From Prolixibacter bellariivorans ATCC BAA-1284 (GTDB taxonomy: Bacteria > Bacteroidota > Bacteroidia > Bacteroidales > Prolixibacteraceae): DNA of 64,000 nucleotides. Shown piece after piece: positions 19,317 to 27,643 of this stretch. The position numbers and the translations under genes were made by a program. The notes beneath the pieces are model-generated. The model ran no database searches, was not told the origin of the DNA, and saw nothing but the letters and a program-made list of their open reading frames with translations. The DNA lies in assembly GCF_000621705.1 (NCBI RefSeq), contig NZ_JHXO01000012.1:1-64000 (forward strand), given 5' to 3'. Positions within the stretch are counted from its first letter, which is position 1, and each line of letters opens with the position of its first letter.

Positions 19317-20656
19317 AAGTAATATTAATCAGCCCTCCTAATTCCTTCGACAAAAGCCCGTCGCTGCCTTCACTTACACTGGCCACGTTGTCCGGTATCC
19401 TGAAAAAGCATCAGATAGATCATATTTGTGTAGATGGCAACCTGATGCCTTCGTTTGAAAAGTACAAGCAAAATGGCACAGGCAACCAGGTGATATTGCA
19501 GGAGATTACTGAACTCGTCATGAACTACAAACCAGATTTGGTCTGTCTTTCGTTGTGGGGAGTAAGTATTCCCTTCGCTTTCAAACTGGCTGAACAATTG
19601 AAACAGAAAGCAAGCCGACTGAAAATAATGGCCGGTGGAATCAGGGACACTTATACAGCCAACTACATTTTGAACGCGACGACAGATATCGACTATGTTT
19701 TCGTTGGCGAAGCAGAAAATAGTTTTCCGAAATTCCTTCATCATTTTATTCGTGGAAACGAAACAAAAAAAATAACCGGGGTTTACTCCGAAGCATCGGA
19801 TGATTTAGTAAGAACGGCACCCATTGAGTCCGGTCTTTCGGTTACCCCCAGCTATGACCAATTTATCAATGTCGATACACGTTCCCTCTTTGTCGAAACC
19901 AGCAGAGGATGCATCTATCAATGTGTTTTTTGTGGATTACATTACACTCCATACCGACGGCTGACGCCTCAACAGGCAGTTGAACACATCCGGAGCATGA
20001 AAACAAAGTACGATGTGGGATACATCAATTTCGCCGATAACTTTTTCCCGATGAAGGGACAATGGATATCGCAATTTTTGGAATTGCTAGCAGAAAGTGA
20101 AATAAAGATATACTGGTCGTGCTTAATCCGGGCCGATAATATCGACAAGGCAATTATTAAGAAGTTAAAACCAGCCGGATGTGTCGGAGTATTTATGGGC
20201 GTTGAGAGCACTGATAACGAGACGTTGGTATTGATGAAAAAAAGCAGGAGCCCGGAACGGTACATTCAACAATTAAGCGAAAACATCGGGGCGTTGGCTG
20301 AACAAGAAATCAATATAAAAGTGTCTACGATCATTGGGTTTCCGGGTGAAACAAAAAAGAGTATGTGGAGCACAGCCAGGTTCGTTAAAAACCTGAAAGA
20401 AAAAGGAGTTGATGCTTATACCGGCCCGTTGGTCATATACCCGGGGTCGGCATTGTGGGAACAATACATCCGCGGAGAGATAAAACTCAATCGGATTCAG
20501 CATCAAACCATCAAACGTAATCAATCGGGCATGTTTCACGAATGCTACCCTCCTGATCCCATTATCTCGCCCAATGACTTTATTCCTGAAAATCATCACA
20601 TGTCCCAAACCGAATTGGAAAGTCAGATTTCAGATATCCTGACCTTTGTCGGTTAA
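19313..20656 (+). CDS. B12-binding-domain radical SAM protein
   Basis: 447 residues. The N-terminal B12-binding Rossmann-like domain is about 1-150 (MKVILISPPNSFDKSPSLPS, KIMAGGIRDTYT, YVFVGEAENSF). The radical SAM motif is the canonical C200-x3-C204-x2-C207 (RGCIYQCVFCGLHY), followed by INFADNFF, GVFMGVESTDNETL and VSTIIGFPGETKKS. Class B enzymes of this type often methylate unactivated carbons or perform related chemistry. It is translationally coupled to the gene before it, so the three radical SAM enzymes should be made together. After its stop there is no further enzyme, exporter or protease gene of the set; the next gene is a DsrE-like lipoprotein after 270 bases. Confidence 0.88.
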   Translation: MKVILISPPNSFDKSPSLPSLTLATLSGILKKHQIDHICVDGNLMPSFEKYKQNGTGNQVILQEITELVMNYKPDLVCLSLWGVSIPFAFKLAEQLKQKASRLKIMAGGIRDTYTANYILNATTDIDYVFVGEAENSFPKFLHHFIRGNETKKITGVYSEASDDLVRTAPIESGLSVTPSYDQFINVDTRSLFVETSRGCIYQCVFCGLHYTPYRRLTPQQAVEHIRSMKTKYDVGYINFADNFFPMKGQWISQFLELLAESEIKIYWSCLIRADNIDKAIIKKLKPAGCVGVFMGVESTDNETLVLMKKSRSPERYIQQLSENIGALAEQEINIKVSTIIGFPGETKKSMWSTARFVKNLKEKGVDAYTGPLVIYPGSALWEQYIRGEIKLNRIQHQTIKRNQSGMFHECYPPDPIISPNDFIPENHHMSQTELESQISDILTFVG

Positions 20657-20927
20657 TTGCCCCGATTGATTCCCGGGCATAATGGAGAACTGTCATGCAG
20701 AAAATTGAACAATACCGATAAACCGGAAGGTGCCGGAACCTATGCAGAAGCCAATTTTTCAGCGAAGTTTTTTATTTCCTGCCCAATAACTTATTCCATA
20801 TTCATCACCATTTCACGGGTTTTCCGTATTTTGAGTTTCTAAACCTGAAACCGTGACCAACCATTCATTATTCAAACAGCTAACAATGCCGCAAGGCAAT
20901 CACTTCATTAACCAAATAACAACAATT

Positions 20928-21401
20928 ATGAAAAAATTGGGATTGCTTTTATTGATTGGATTACTGCTTGCTTCCTGTAATCAGAGCCCCAAATCGGGAA
21001 CAGAGACTGACGCACAAAAGTCAATGGTTGAACAGGCTGAAGCGCCACGCGACGGCGTATTCATTCATATCACCCAGGGCTACAACGACCCGCACCGGGT
21101 ATTAATGCCGCTGAAAATGGCCGTAATGATGGCCATGGACAAGGACGTAGTGGTTTACATGGATATTCACGCGGTGGAACTGCTGGTGAAAGATGCCAAG
21201 GACATGACCTTCGCTGACTTCGAATCGTTCCAAACCTACGTGAAGCAACTGGTTAAAAAAGGCGTTCCGGTAATGGCTTGTCCCACCTGTCTGAAGATTG
21301 CCGGCTACACACCGGACGATTTAATGGAAGGCGTTCAGGTAGCGCAAAAAGACAAATTCTTCAATTTTACGAAAGGACGCATTGTGACATTGGATTATTG
21401 A
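20928..21401 (+). CDS. DsrE-family periplasmic lipoprotein
   Basis: 157 residues from the ATG at 20928, where a clear lipoprotein signal begins (MKKLGLLLLIGLLLASCNQS); an earlier in-frame ATG at 20853 would bury this signal. The mature part fits the DsrE/DsrF-like fold (DPHRVLMPLKMAVMMAMDKDVVVYMDIHAVELL) and carries the Cys pair ACPTCLKIAGYTPDDLM, which aligns with the sulfur-carrier loop of the family. A role in sulfur or persulfide handling at the periplasmic side of a membrane is possible. It is not obviously part of the RiPP operon, since a 270-base gap separates them. Confidence 0.8.
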   Translation: MKKLGLLLLIGLLLASCNQSPKSGTETDAQKSMVEQAEAPRDGVFIHITQGYNDPHRVLMPLKMAVMMAMDKDVVVYMDIHAVELLVKDAKDMTFADFESFQTYVKQLVKKGVPVMACPTCLKIAGYTPDDLMEGVQVAQKDKFFNFTKGRIVTLDY

Positions 21402-21426
21402 AATCCGAATTGAACCAAATAGCCAA

Positions 21427-21469
21427 AGCCACCCACAACAGGATGATTATCCATCCTGCGCGGGTGGCT
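21427..21469. terminator. Bidirectional hairpin between DsrE and XRE genes
   Basis: AGCCACCC (21427-21434) pairs with GGGTGGCT (21462-21469), and an inner stem CAGGATG/CATCCTG is nested. It separates convergent genes. The T runs are weak. Confidence 0.6.
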
Positions 21470-21471
21470 TA

Positions 21472-21681
21472 TTATTTAGCCCAATCAGACTCTTCCAATT
21501 CAAAAATCTCATTAACGCTTGTTTCGAAGATGTGTGCTATCTTCAATGCAAGCACCGATGATGGAACATATTTCCCCGACTCGATAGCATTAATGGTTTG
21601 CCGGCTTACCATAATCAGCTTCGCCAAATCAGCCTGCGTAAGATTCTTTTTGGCTCGCTCCACTTTTAGCGTATTTTTCAC
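21472..21681 (-). CDS. Small XRE-type helix-turn-helix regulator
   Basis: 69 residues if started at the GTG at 21681 (VKNTLKVERAKKNLTQADLA), which fits the usual size of these Cro/CI-like regulators. A TTG at 21708 would add nine residues and overlap the upstream gene. The helix-turn-helix is LTQADLAKLIMVSRQTINAIESGKY, followed by the family's tail (PSSVLALKIAHIFETSVNEI). It lies 19 bases after a four-helix membrane protein gene, an arrangement common in Bacteroidota, and probably represses its own operon through the inverted repeat at the promoter near 22.2 kb. Confidence 0.85.
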   Translation of the reverse strand: MKNTLKVERAKKNLTQADLAKLIMVSRQTINAIESGKYVPSSVLALKIAHIFETSVNEIFELEESDWAK

Positions 21682-21700
21682 AACACAATCTTTTATCAGG

Positions 21701-22171
21701 TTAGGCAACCATAAATTTCCACTTCTTGTAGTAATTATAAATCACCACATACAGGAACAGTTGGAATTGCAGAATATAAAATCCCTCCAGTTGCAACTCT
21801 CCGTGAATAATCAGCAATGCCGATGTAATCAACCACGTTATCAGCAGCGATTTAGCCAGACTCATGTAACGGAGGCGTTCAATAAATTCATCTTCCACTT
21901 TCTCTTTGGAAAACATATAAAGGAGAAAGCCGGCAAACGAAAAAGAGAGGCTCACCCAGGTAAGTGTTTTCTTCAATTCGGCTGAAATGATTTGATGATT
22001 AGCCGATTTGCCTTCCACATAACTATGCTCTAGCACGTTATGCCCATTTCTGTAACCTCTCTGGAATCCACTTACAGCCGCATCTATATTGGCTATAGTA
22101 GAAAGGACGACAGCTACAAAAACAAAGGCAATACCAATTCTTCTAAAATAGTAAGGCAAATAAGTTTTCAT
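21701..22171 (-). CDS. Four-helix membrane protein paired with XRE regulator
   Basis: 156 residues with predicted membrane helices near 12-32, 68-88, 106-124 and 128-146 and a short KEKVEDEFIERLRYMSLAKS loop in the middle. That 'D.R....R..S...S' loop between helix pairs recurs in small membrane proteins encoded beside XRE regulators. The substrate or role is unknown. It is the first gene of a two-gene operon with the regulator and starts about 27 bases from a full consensus promoter. Confidence 0.7.
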   Translation of the reverse strand: MKTYLPYYFRRIGIAFVFVAVVLSTIANIDAAVSGFQRGYRNGHNVLEHSYVEGKSANHQIISAELKKTLTWVSLSFSFAGFLLYMFSKEKVEDEFIERLRYMSLAKSLLITWLITSALLIIHGELQLEGFYILQFQLFLYVVIYNYYKKWKFMVA

Positions 22172-22197
22172 GGATTTGTTGGTTTAAAATGAACAAC

Positions 22198-22229
22198 CAA
22201 ATGTAAACTTCACTTTACATATTAGCAAA
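22198..22229 (-). promoter_or_regulatory. Consensus promoter with operator-like inverted repeat
   Basis: On the minus strand: TTTG (22226-22229), a 20-base spacer, then TACATTTG (22198-22205), matching TTTG-N19-21-TAnnTTTG exactly. GTAAA (22203-22207) and TTTAC (22214-22218) form an inverted repeat overlapping the -7 box, and AAACTTnACTTTAC is repeated directly next to it. Binding of the XRE regulator here is inference. Confidence 0.65.
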
Positions 22230-22385
22230 CTTACTTTACTATTTTAATAGCATACAATGATTGTACATCTTTTCAGTTTGGCTACAGACGGGAACAATTG
22301 GATGAGTTATACCAAAAGGAGGACATTACAAATAATTGCAGGCGCCATACATGGAAAAAGGTCCGATTCTTTATCTTTGGTAACC

Positions 22386-23213
22386 ATGAAGCAACTCTTC
22401 GATATATACAAACTCACAGAGGAAGGAGTTAGGGAAATAGCGGCGTCGGACAATGAACCTCATCAGCACGACTTTGAAGAGCTGCTGGTAGGTGTGGAAG
22501 GCTCCCTCGACCATTTTATCGATTATGAATCCGTTGAAATCAACGCTCCGTTCATCAGCTTCGTCACCAAGGGAAAAGTGCACCGGGTGGTTCCCAAACT
22601 GAAGGATGGCAAATGCAAGATATGGGTCATCCGCTTTAAAAGCGAGTTTATTCCGGAAACAACCTTTCAGCTTTACTCCTATTATCATGGCCATGCGAAC
22701 GTAAAGATGGAACTGAACGGTTGCTTCTTTCGCATGCCCGATTTGTGTGAAATGATTTACAACGAGAAGCAACAGCCCGAGCCGAACTATGCCGTTATAC
22801 AGCACTTGCTGAGCGCTTTGTTTATCATGATTGAATCGGAACGAAAGAAATTGTGCCCGACTGGCGAGACCATACAGAAAACCCAAAACATCACCTTCAA
22901 GAACTTTCTGAAGATACTGGAAGAGAATTATCGCCGGCCCGAGGGCGTGGAGTTTTACGCAGAAAAACTATTCATGTCCTCGCGGAACCTGAACCTGATT
23001 TGTCAGAACATCCTCAACCAAAGCGTTTCCGAAATCATTGAAACACGAAAACTCATCGAAGCCAAGAACCTGTTGATTACGAACGATAAAACCATTGCCG
23101 AGATAGGCTTTGAACTGGGCTACCAGGAGAAGTCCTACTTTACCAGGGTTTTCAAAAAGAAATCGGGGCAAACGCCCGGCGAGTTCCGCGAAGAGATGAG
23201 GCAACAGATATAG
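22386..23213 (+). CDS. AraC-family transcriptional regulator
   Basis: 275 residues from the ATG at 22386; the frame is open back to 22257, but this start gives the usual family length. The N-terminal part (about 1-160) is a cupin-like sensing domain (PHQHDFEELLVGVEG; VPKLKDGKCKIWVIRF). The C-terminal 100 residues are the AraC double helix-turn-helix, with FYAEKLFMSSRNLNLICQ and the second helix region TIAEIGFELGYQEKSYFTRV followed by FKKKSGQTPGEFR. It may control the YceI and YgiD genes that follow, but nothing in the sequence proves this. Confidence 0.9.
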   Translation: MKQLFDIYKLTEEGVREIAASDNEPHQHDFEELLVGVEGSLDHFIDYESVEINAPFISFVTKGKVHRVVPKLKDGKCKIWVIRFKSEFIPETTFQLYSYYHGHANVKMELNGCFFRMPDLCEMIYNEKQQPEPNYAVIQHLLSALFIMIESERKKLCPTGETIQKTQNITFKNFLKILEENYRRPEGVEFYAEKLFMSSRNLNLICQNILNQSVSEIIETRKLIEAKNLLITNDKTIAEIGFELGYQEKSYFTRVFKKKSGQTPGEFREEMRQQI

Positions 23214-23359
23214 GTTGCATTGCCTTAACAAACGCTTCCCTCCTTCATTTCCTAAAAAGACCACACTATTTCCGAATACTGTTACCCACTGCTGATGTCG
23301 TGCGTGTACTTTTACATCATGAATTTAAACAAGATGTATCACAACTAAAAACGATAAAA

Positions 23360-23893
23360 ATGAAAGCAACAACAAAATGGGTCGCCGACCCTTCGCACAG
23401 CGAATTGATGTTTAAAGTAAAACACATGATGATTACCAACGTGAAAGGCGAATTCCGGAAATTTCAGGCGGAAATTGACGGTGAAGATTTGACCAAATCA
23501 CCGGTCAGGGTAACCATCGACGCATCATCCATCTTTACCAATGAAGATACCCGCGATACTCACCTGAAAAGCCCTGACTTTTTCGACGTGGAAAATCACA
23601 AGGAACTGGTGTTCGAAAGTACTTCGTTTGAACAGGTTGATGATGATGACTACAAACTCACCGGTATGTTGACGATCAAAGGTATTGCCAAAGAGATAAC
23701 TCTTGATGTCGAATTTGGTGGCGTGAACAAAGACCCGTGGGGCAATGAGAAAGCCGGTTTTTCGCTCGAAGGAAAAATCAACCGGAAAGACTGGGGACTG
23801 AACTGGAATGCCGCACTGGAAACCGGTGGCGTGTTGGTGAGCGACCAGGTTAGAATCAGCGCCGAAGTACAGTTTGTACGGCAGGAAGCGTAA
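23360..23893 (+). CDS. YceI-family protein
   Basis: 177 residues from the ATG at 23360; an earlier start at 23300 is less likely. It begins TKWVADPSHSELMFKVKHMM and has the YceI lipocalin-like pattern (VKGEFRKFQAEI, DTRDTHLKSPDFFDVENH, LTIKGIAKEITLDVEFGG, INRKDWGLNW). No signal peptide is visible, so it is probably cytoplasmic. The family binds isoprenoid-type lipids in known cases; the ligand here is unknown. It lies between the AraC regulator and ygiD on the same strand. Confidence 0.9.
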   Translation: MKATTKWVADPSHSELMFKVKHMMITNVKGEFRKFQAEIDGEDLTKSPVRVTIDASSIFTNEDTRDTHLKSPDFFDVENHKELVFESTSFEQVDDDDYKLTGMLTIKGIAKEITLDVEFGGVNKDPWGNEKAGFSLEGKINRKDWGLNWNAALETGGVLVSDQVRISAEVQFVRQEA

Positions 23894-23931
23894 ACGTTCA
23901 GACAGGCTGATAGTCTGTCATGAAAAGAGAG

Positions 23932-23939
23932 TATCTTTG
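23932..23939 (+). promoter_or_regulatory. Candidate -7 box before ygiD
   Basis: TATCTTTG matches TAnnTTTG exactly, about 38 bases before the ygiD start. No clear TTTG is found 19-21 bases upstream. Confidence 0.35.
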
Positions 23940-23976
23940 AAACAGATGGGCCAATTGGCCTACGGAAGGAGCAGCC

Positions 23977-24807
23977 ATGAAGCTGAATACATTCAATAAT
24001 ATAACCACACGCCCGGACAGCACAGCGCCTATGTCTGTGCTGTTCTTAGGTCACGGTAGTCCGATGAACGCCATTGAAGAGAACGAGTTTGTAACCGGAT
24101 GGCGCGACATGGGCCAAACCATTCCCAAGCCGGCAGCCATCTTGTGCATATCGGCACATTGGGAAACCCGGGGAACTTTTGTGACGGCCATGGAAAAACC
24201 CATGACCATTCACGACTTTGGCGGTTTCCCGAAAGCGTTGTTCGATGTGCAGTATCCGGCACCCGGAAGTACGAAGCTGGCAAAAGAGACGCAACAGCTC
24301 ATTCATCAAACGGAAGTTGGGATGGACGAGAAATGGGGCCTCGACCACGGAGCCTGGAGTGTGATTAAGCATCTGTACCCCGAAGCTGATGTGCCGGTAG
24401 TGGAAATGAGCCTCAATTACTTCCGGTCACCGAAGGAGCATTACGACCTGGCCAAAGAACTGGCTCCCCTTCGCCGAAAGGGTGTGCTGATTATCGGAAG
24501 CGGAAACATGGTACACAACCTCCGTCGGATAGCCTGGGATAAGCTCGATGAGAGTTTTGGTTTCGACTGGGCGCTGGAAGCTAATGAGAAAATGAAACAG
24601 TATATTCTGGACGACAATCACCAGCAATTAATCAATGTCCGTTCGCAAGGCAGCGCTTTTCGGCTAGCTATTCCCACGCCCGAACATTATCTGCCGTTAC
24701 TATACGTGTTGGCTTTGAAAGAACAAAATGAGCAGGTAACATTGTTCAACGACCAGACAATGGCCGGTTCGCTGTCGATGACTTCCGTGAAGATTGATAA
24801 AACCTGA
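23977..24807 (+). CDS. ygiD: 4,5-DOPA-extradiol-dioxygenase-like protein (YgiD)
   Basis: 276 residues. It is a LigB-type extradiol ring-cleavage dioxygenase fold. Visible motifs are FLGHGSPMNAIEEN, CISAHWETRG, HDFGGFPKALFDVQYPAPGS, LDHGAWSVIKHLYPEADVPV, IIGSGNMVHNLRRI and PTPEHYLPLLYVLAL, which contain the conserved metal and catalytic His. The family opens aromatic o-diols in vitro; the natural substrate in bacteria is unsettled. The stop shares one base with the next start (TGATG), so it is coupled to the thioesterase gene. Confidence 0.9.
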   Translation: MKLNTFNNITTRPDSTAPMSVLFLGHGSPMNAIEENEFVTGWRDMGQTIPKPAAILCISAHWETRGTFVTAMEKPMTIHDFGGFPKALFDVQYPAPGSTKLAKETQQLIHQTEVGMDEKWGLDHGAWSVIKHLYPEADVPVVEMSLNYFRSPKEHYDLAKELAPLRRKGVLIIGSGNMVHNLRRIAWDKLDESFGFDWALEANEKMKQYILDDNHQQLINVRSQGSAFRLAIPTPEHYLPLLYVLALKEQNEQVTLFNDQTMAGSLSMTSVKIDKT

Positions 24808-25280
24808 TGAAAGTTTCACTCAAAAATAAAAACATGCGTATAACCGACACCGAATTCCCCTTACAACTATCACGGAAAATTGACTGGAGTGGCCTTGATT
24901 ACTTCGGCCATGTGAATAACATTTCGTATTTCCGGTACATCCAAACGGCACGTGTGAATTATATGGAGCACATTGGCCTGGTAGAATCATACAGCACCGA
25001 GAAAAAGGGTCCCATTGTCGCGTCCTGTAAATGCGATTTCATACAGCCGCTGTTCTATCCGGGCGATATCACCATCAGGTCCAGTATCAATTTCATCAAG
25101 AAAACAAGCTTCGGCATTTATCACCAAATACTAAATGACAAAGGAGAAATAGCCGCCGATGCCCAGGATGTAATGGTAATGTTTGATTTCGAGAAAAATG
25201 CCAAGAGTCCCGTCACGGCCGAGCTGAGGGAAATCATCGAACAACTGGAAAATAAACACATTGGTAAAAACCGGGAATAA
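24807..25280 (+). CDS. Acyl-CoA thioesterase (hot-dog fold)
   Basis: 157 residues; an alternative ATG at 24834 would remove the first nine. The hot-dog signature of 4-hydroxybenzoyl-CoA-type thioesterases is clear: IDWSGLDYFGHVNNISYF, with the catalytic Asp region, followed by YIQTARVNYMEHIGL and later IVASCKCDFIQPLFYPGDI. It hydrolyses some acyl-CoA or related thioester; the substrate is not deducible. It is translationally coupled to ygiD. Confidence 0.85.
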   Translation: MKVSLKNKNMRITDTEFPLQLSRKIDWSGLDYFGHVNNISYFRYIQTARVNYMEHIGLVESYSTEKKGPIVASCKCDFIQPLFYPGDITIRSSINFIKKTSFGIYHQILNDKGEIAADAQDVMVMFDFEKNAKSPVTAELREIIEQLENKHIGKNRE

Positions 25281-25640
25281 CCGGCAACGGTCATCATAGT
25301 TGGCAGGTAATCGGTGGTGATATTTTGACGAAGGTCTTTGTGCCCTTTTGCGGTTCATTTCAATTTTGACCATAACGTGCGCCTCTGGCTATCGCGTGTA
25401 TGCAACCCGGAGTGGCGTCATCCCGACGTTCGTCGAAATGCCTTACCCCGGGCTTTGAGGTTTCAGGCCTTCAGCCTGGCAGGGTGACAATAGGAACCCA
25501 TTTAACCTGTGATCTGAAATTCACCATAAATTTTTCTTCCCCCTTTCATTCCCCCTCCTATGTTTGTGCACTATCGCATGCCCTATGGTCAATTGAAACT
25601 CCGGTTGTTTCGAGGGTAATGAAGGCGGAGCTGTTTTTTT

Positions 25641-25816
25641 AAAACCTTATTTTTCAGTTTTTAACCCTAGTAACTATTCACGCACCCCACAACAAAAAAC
25701 CTTATTGACCTTATTCATGATTGTTGCAACAATGCCACATCCATAAGGTTAATAAGGTTGGGGGCTATTAAGAATTGCATGGTTACTAAGGTTTGACAAA
25801 TAAAGAATAAGGTTTT
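25641..25816. repeat. 176-bp imperfect palindromic element
   Basis: The centre is the perfect palindrome ATTGTTGCAACAAT (25720-25733). Inner arms AACCTTATTGACCTTAT (25698-25714) and ATAAGGTTAATAAGGTT (25743-25759) match at 16 of 17. Outer arms AAAACCTTATT (25641-25651) and AATAAGGTTTT (25806-25816) match fully. Between them CCTAGTAA and TTACTAAGG also pair. It carries no gene and looks like a foldback or MITE-like element. Confidence 0.65.
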
Positions 25817-25829
25817 CCGGTCTGGCGGG

Positions 25830-26020
25830 GATTAACGATAGAAACCACAGAAACATTTCCAACAACAGAAACGCTCCGGGTCAACTGAATGTGAGAAAGT
25901 GGGAAGATGAGAGCAATACCTGAAACCCTCAAATCAATGAGTAATTAACAATGAGAAATGAAAAATACAATAAAGCCGAACCTCAAAACATAACCTGTAA
26001 CTCTTCAACAATAGAAACCA
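25830..26020. repeat. Low-complexity CAGAAAC/AACCTGTAAC repeat tract
   Basis: The tract contains ACCACAGAAAC, CAACAACAGAAAC and the phrase AACCTGTAACTCTTCAAC, which recurs exactly near 53.15 kb. It belongs to the same dispersed family as 1840-1970. The rest of the 900-base interval 25281-26180 holds no recognisable gene. Confidence 0.5.
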
Positions 26021-26180
26021 TCCCATCGGTAATAGGGTGTAAACGTCTGGCTTCGCCCCTGCCCGAACCGGCATATATAGAATCAATCAAACATTATTTA
26101 ATTGTATAGATCAGAGAATTTGGCGTAATTTTAACATCCATGCGCCTTTAGCAGGAAACATAACATTCGGAAGAGCATTC

Positions 26181-27119
26181 ATGGTTGAGAACACTGCACG
26201 GTTAAAACAGGTGACTAAGGTGACACTGGTTGGATTTTTCACCAACCTGTTGTTGTCCGTCGGTAAAATAATGGCCGGGATGATTGGGAAAAGTGGTGCC
26301 ATGCTGGCCGACGGCATTCATTCGCTTTCCGATTTCGTTACCGACATCATTGTCATGGTATTCATCCGGGCATCCAGCAAAGAGCGGGACCGGGATCATC
26401 ATTACGGACATGGAAAATTTGAAACATTTGCCACCATGTTGATTAGTTTCGGATTAATGGTGGTAGGTCTCGGCATTTTCTGGACCGGCTTAAAAGAGGT
26501 CATCAGCGCCCTGAAAGGAGAAATCATTACCCAACCCGGAATGATTGCACTTATAGCTGCCCTGGTATCCATTCTTTTCAAAGAGGGATTGTATTGGTAC
26601 ACCATCAAAACAGGTAAAAGAATCAACAGCTCGGCGGTGGTCGCCAATGCATGGCATCATCGCTCCGACGCATTTTCGTCGGTTGGAACCGCTATCGGAA
26701 TTTCCGGGGCTATTTTCCTGGGCGAGAAATGGCGGGTACTCGATCCCATTGCCAGCATTATCGTTAGTTTTTTCATTGTAAAAGTTGCCTGGGACCTGGC
26801 GAATCCGAGTGTGAAAGAGTTGCTCGAGAATTCATTGCCCAAAAAAGTGGAGGATGAAATTACGGCAATCATCCAGGGAGTATCGGGTGTAAAAGCCTGT
26901 CACAATTTACGGACCCGAAAAATCGGGAATTATTTTGCCATTGAAGTACATGTCAAGGTCGACAAAGAACTTTCCGTGGAAGCGGCCCACATGATTGCCA
27001 CCGAAGTAGAGCGGCAATTGCGCGACAAATACGGACGCCAGACACACATCGGGGTACACATCGAACCCTATTATGAGCGCGTTCACGAAACCGTGTCAGC
27101 ACCTCTAAACAATCGTTAG
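26181..27119 (+). CDS. Cation diffusion facilitator family transporter
   Basis: 312 residues with six membrane helices (about 12-200) and a C-terminal cytoplasmic dimerisation domain (about 205-300, ending in the metal-sensing HIGVHIEPYYE region). The transmembrane metal site shows H-x3-D in both relevant helices (DGIHSLSDFVTD and AWHHRSDAFSS), typical of Zn-selective members. A histidine cluster DRDHHYGHGKFETFA connects helices 2 and 3. It exports a divalent metal by proton antiport across the inner membrane. It is monocistronic and no regulator is adjacent. Confidence 0.93.
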   Translation: MVENTARLKQVTKVTLVGFFTNLLLSVGKIMAGMIGKSGAMLADGIHSLSDFVTDIIVMVFIRASSKERDRDHHYGHGKFETFATMLISFGLMVVGLGIFWTGLKEVISALKGEIITQPGMIALIAALVSILFKEGLYWYTIKTGKRINSSAVVANAWHHRSDAFSSVGTAIGISGAIFLGEKWRVLDPIASIIVSFFIVKVAWDLANPSVKELLENSLPKKVEDEITAIIQGVSGVKACHNLRTRKIGNYFAIEVHVKVDKELSVEAAHMIATEVERQLRDKYGRQTHIGVHIEPYYERVHETVSAPLNNR

Positions 27120-27643
27120 CACTATTGAGATATTCATCAGCATAGGCCGGGAAATCATCGACACTGGTCCTGACGATTTCGAAGGCCAGCGAATTAAGAA
27201 GGTCCTGACCAAAAACCAATTCCCAGGAACAAAAAAACTCCTTCGACCGTTCCGGAAAAATTACGAACCGGCTGAAGAGGCATAATTCCCTTAACTTAGA
27301 ATAATTCCAAATAGTGCAATTTTGGTGGTGAACGTTCGATTTCATGTGCCGAACGTGCGAAAATCTGGGATGAACGGAAATTAGCCATTGATGAGCGACT
27401 GTATGTATTGGCTTATGAACAATAAGATATTGGGATTTTTGCTATTTTAGCCCCATAAAGCAGAACCAACAAAAAACAGAAACTGCCAATCTTTATTCTT
27501 CAGATAACAAAATGACAAGAAATTAACCAATTACCCACATTGCTATATAATCAAGTATCCATGTGACAGGTAAGAACAATACACAGGTTTGTTTAAGAGA
27601 ATATAAGACCTAAACAATTAATTAATTTCTTAATGATTTATAA
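27120..27643. other. Gene-free interval between CDF transporter and lipoprotein
   Basis: About 520 bases. A minus-strand open frame near 27345-26953 runs into the CDF gene and has no recognised features. The part from 27440 on is AT-rich and probably holds the promoter of the next gene, but no clear TAnnTTTG box was seen. Confidence 0.35.

Noticed and set aside
20657-20842. 61-codon frame after the third radical SAM gene, considered as a second precursor
   Set aside because: Starts with TTG directly after the stop, has no core-like composition or spacing, and no hairpin or start signal.
25400-25642. 80-codon frame in the 25.3-26.2 kb interval
   Set aside because: Composed of low-complexity repeat remnants; no domain and no start context.
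25641-25816. CRISPR-like array
   Set aside because: The repeated AACCTTATT units are inverted, unequally spaced and without spacers; no cas genes are present. No tRNA or rRNA genes were recognised anywhere in the window either.
26953-27345. 130-codon minus-strand frame after the CDF gene
   Set aside because: Half of it is antisense to the CDF gene; the rest shows no recognised features, so a pseudogene call could not be supported.
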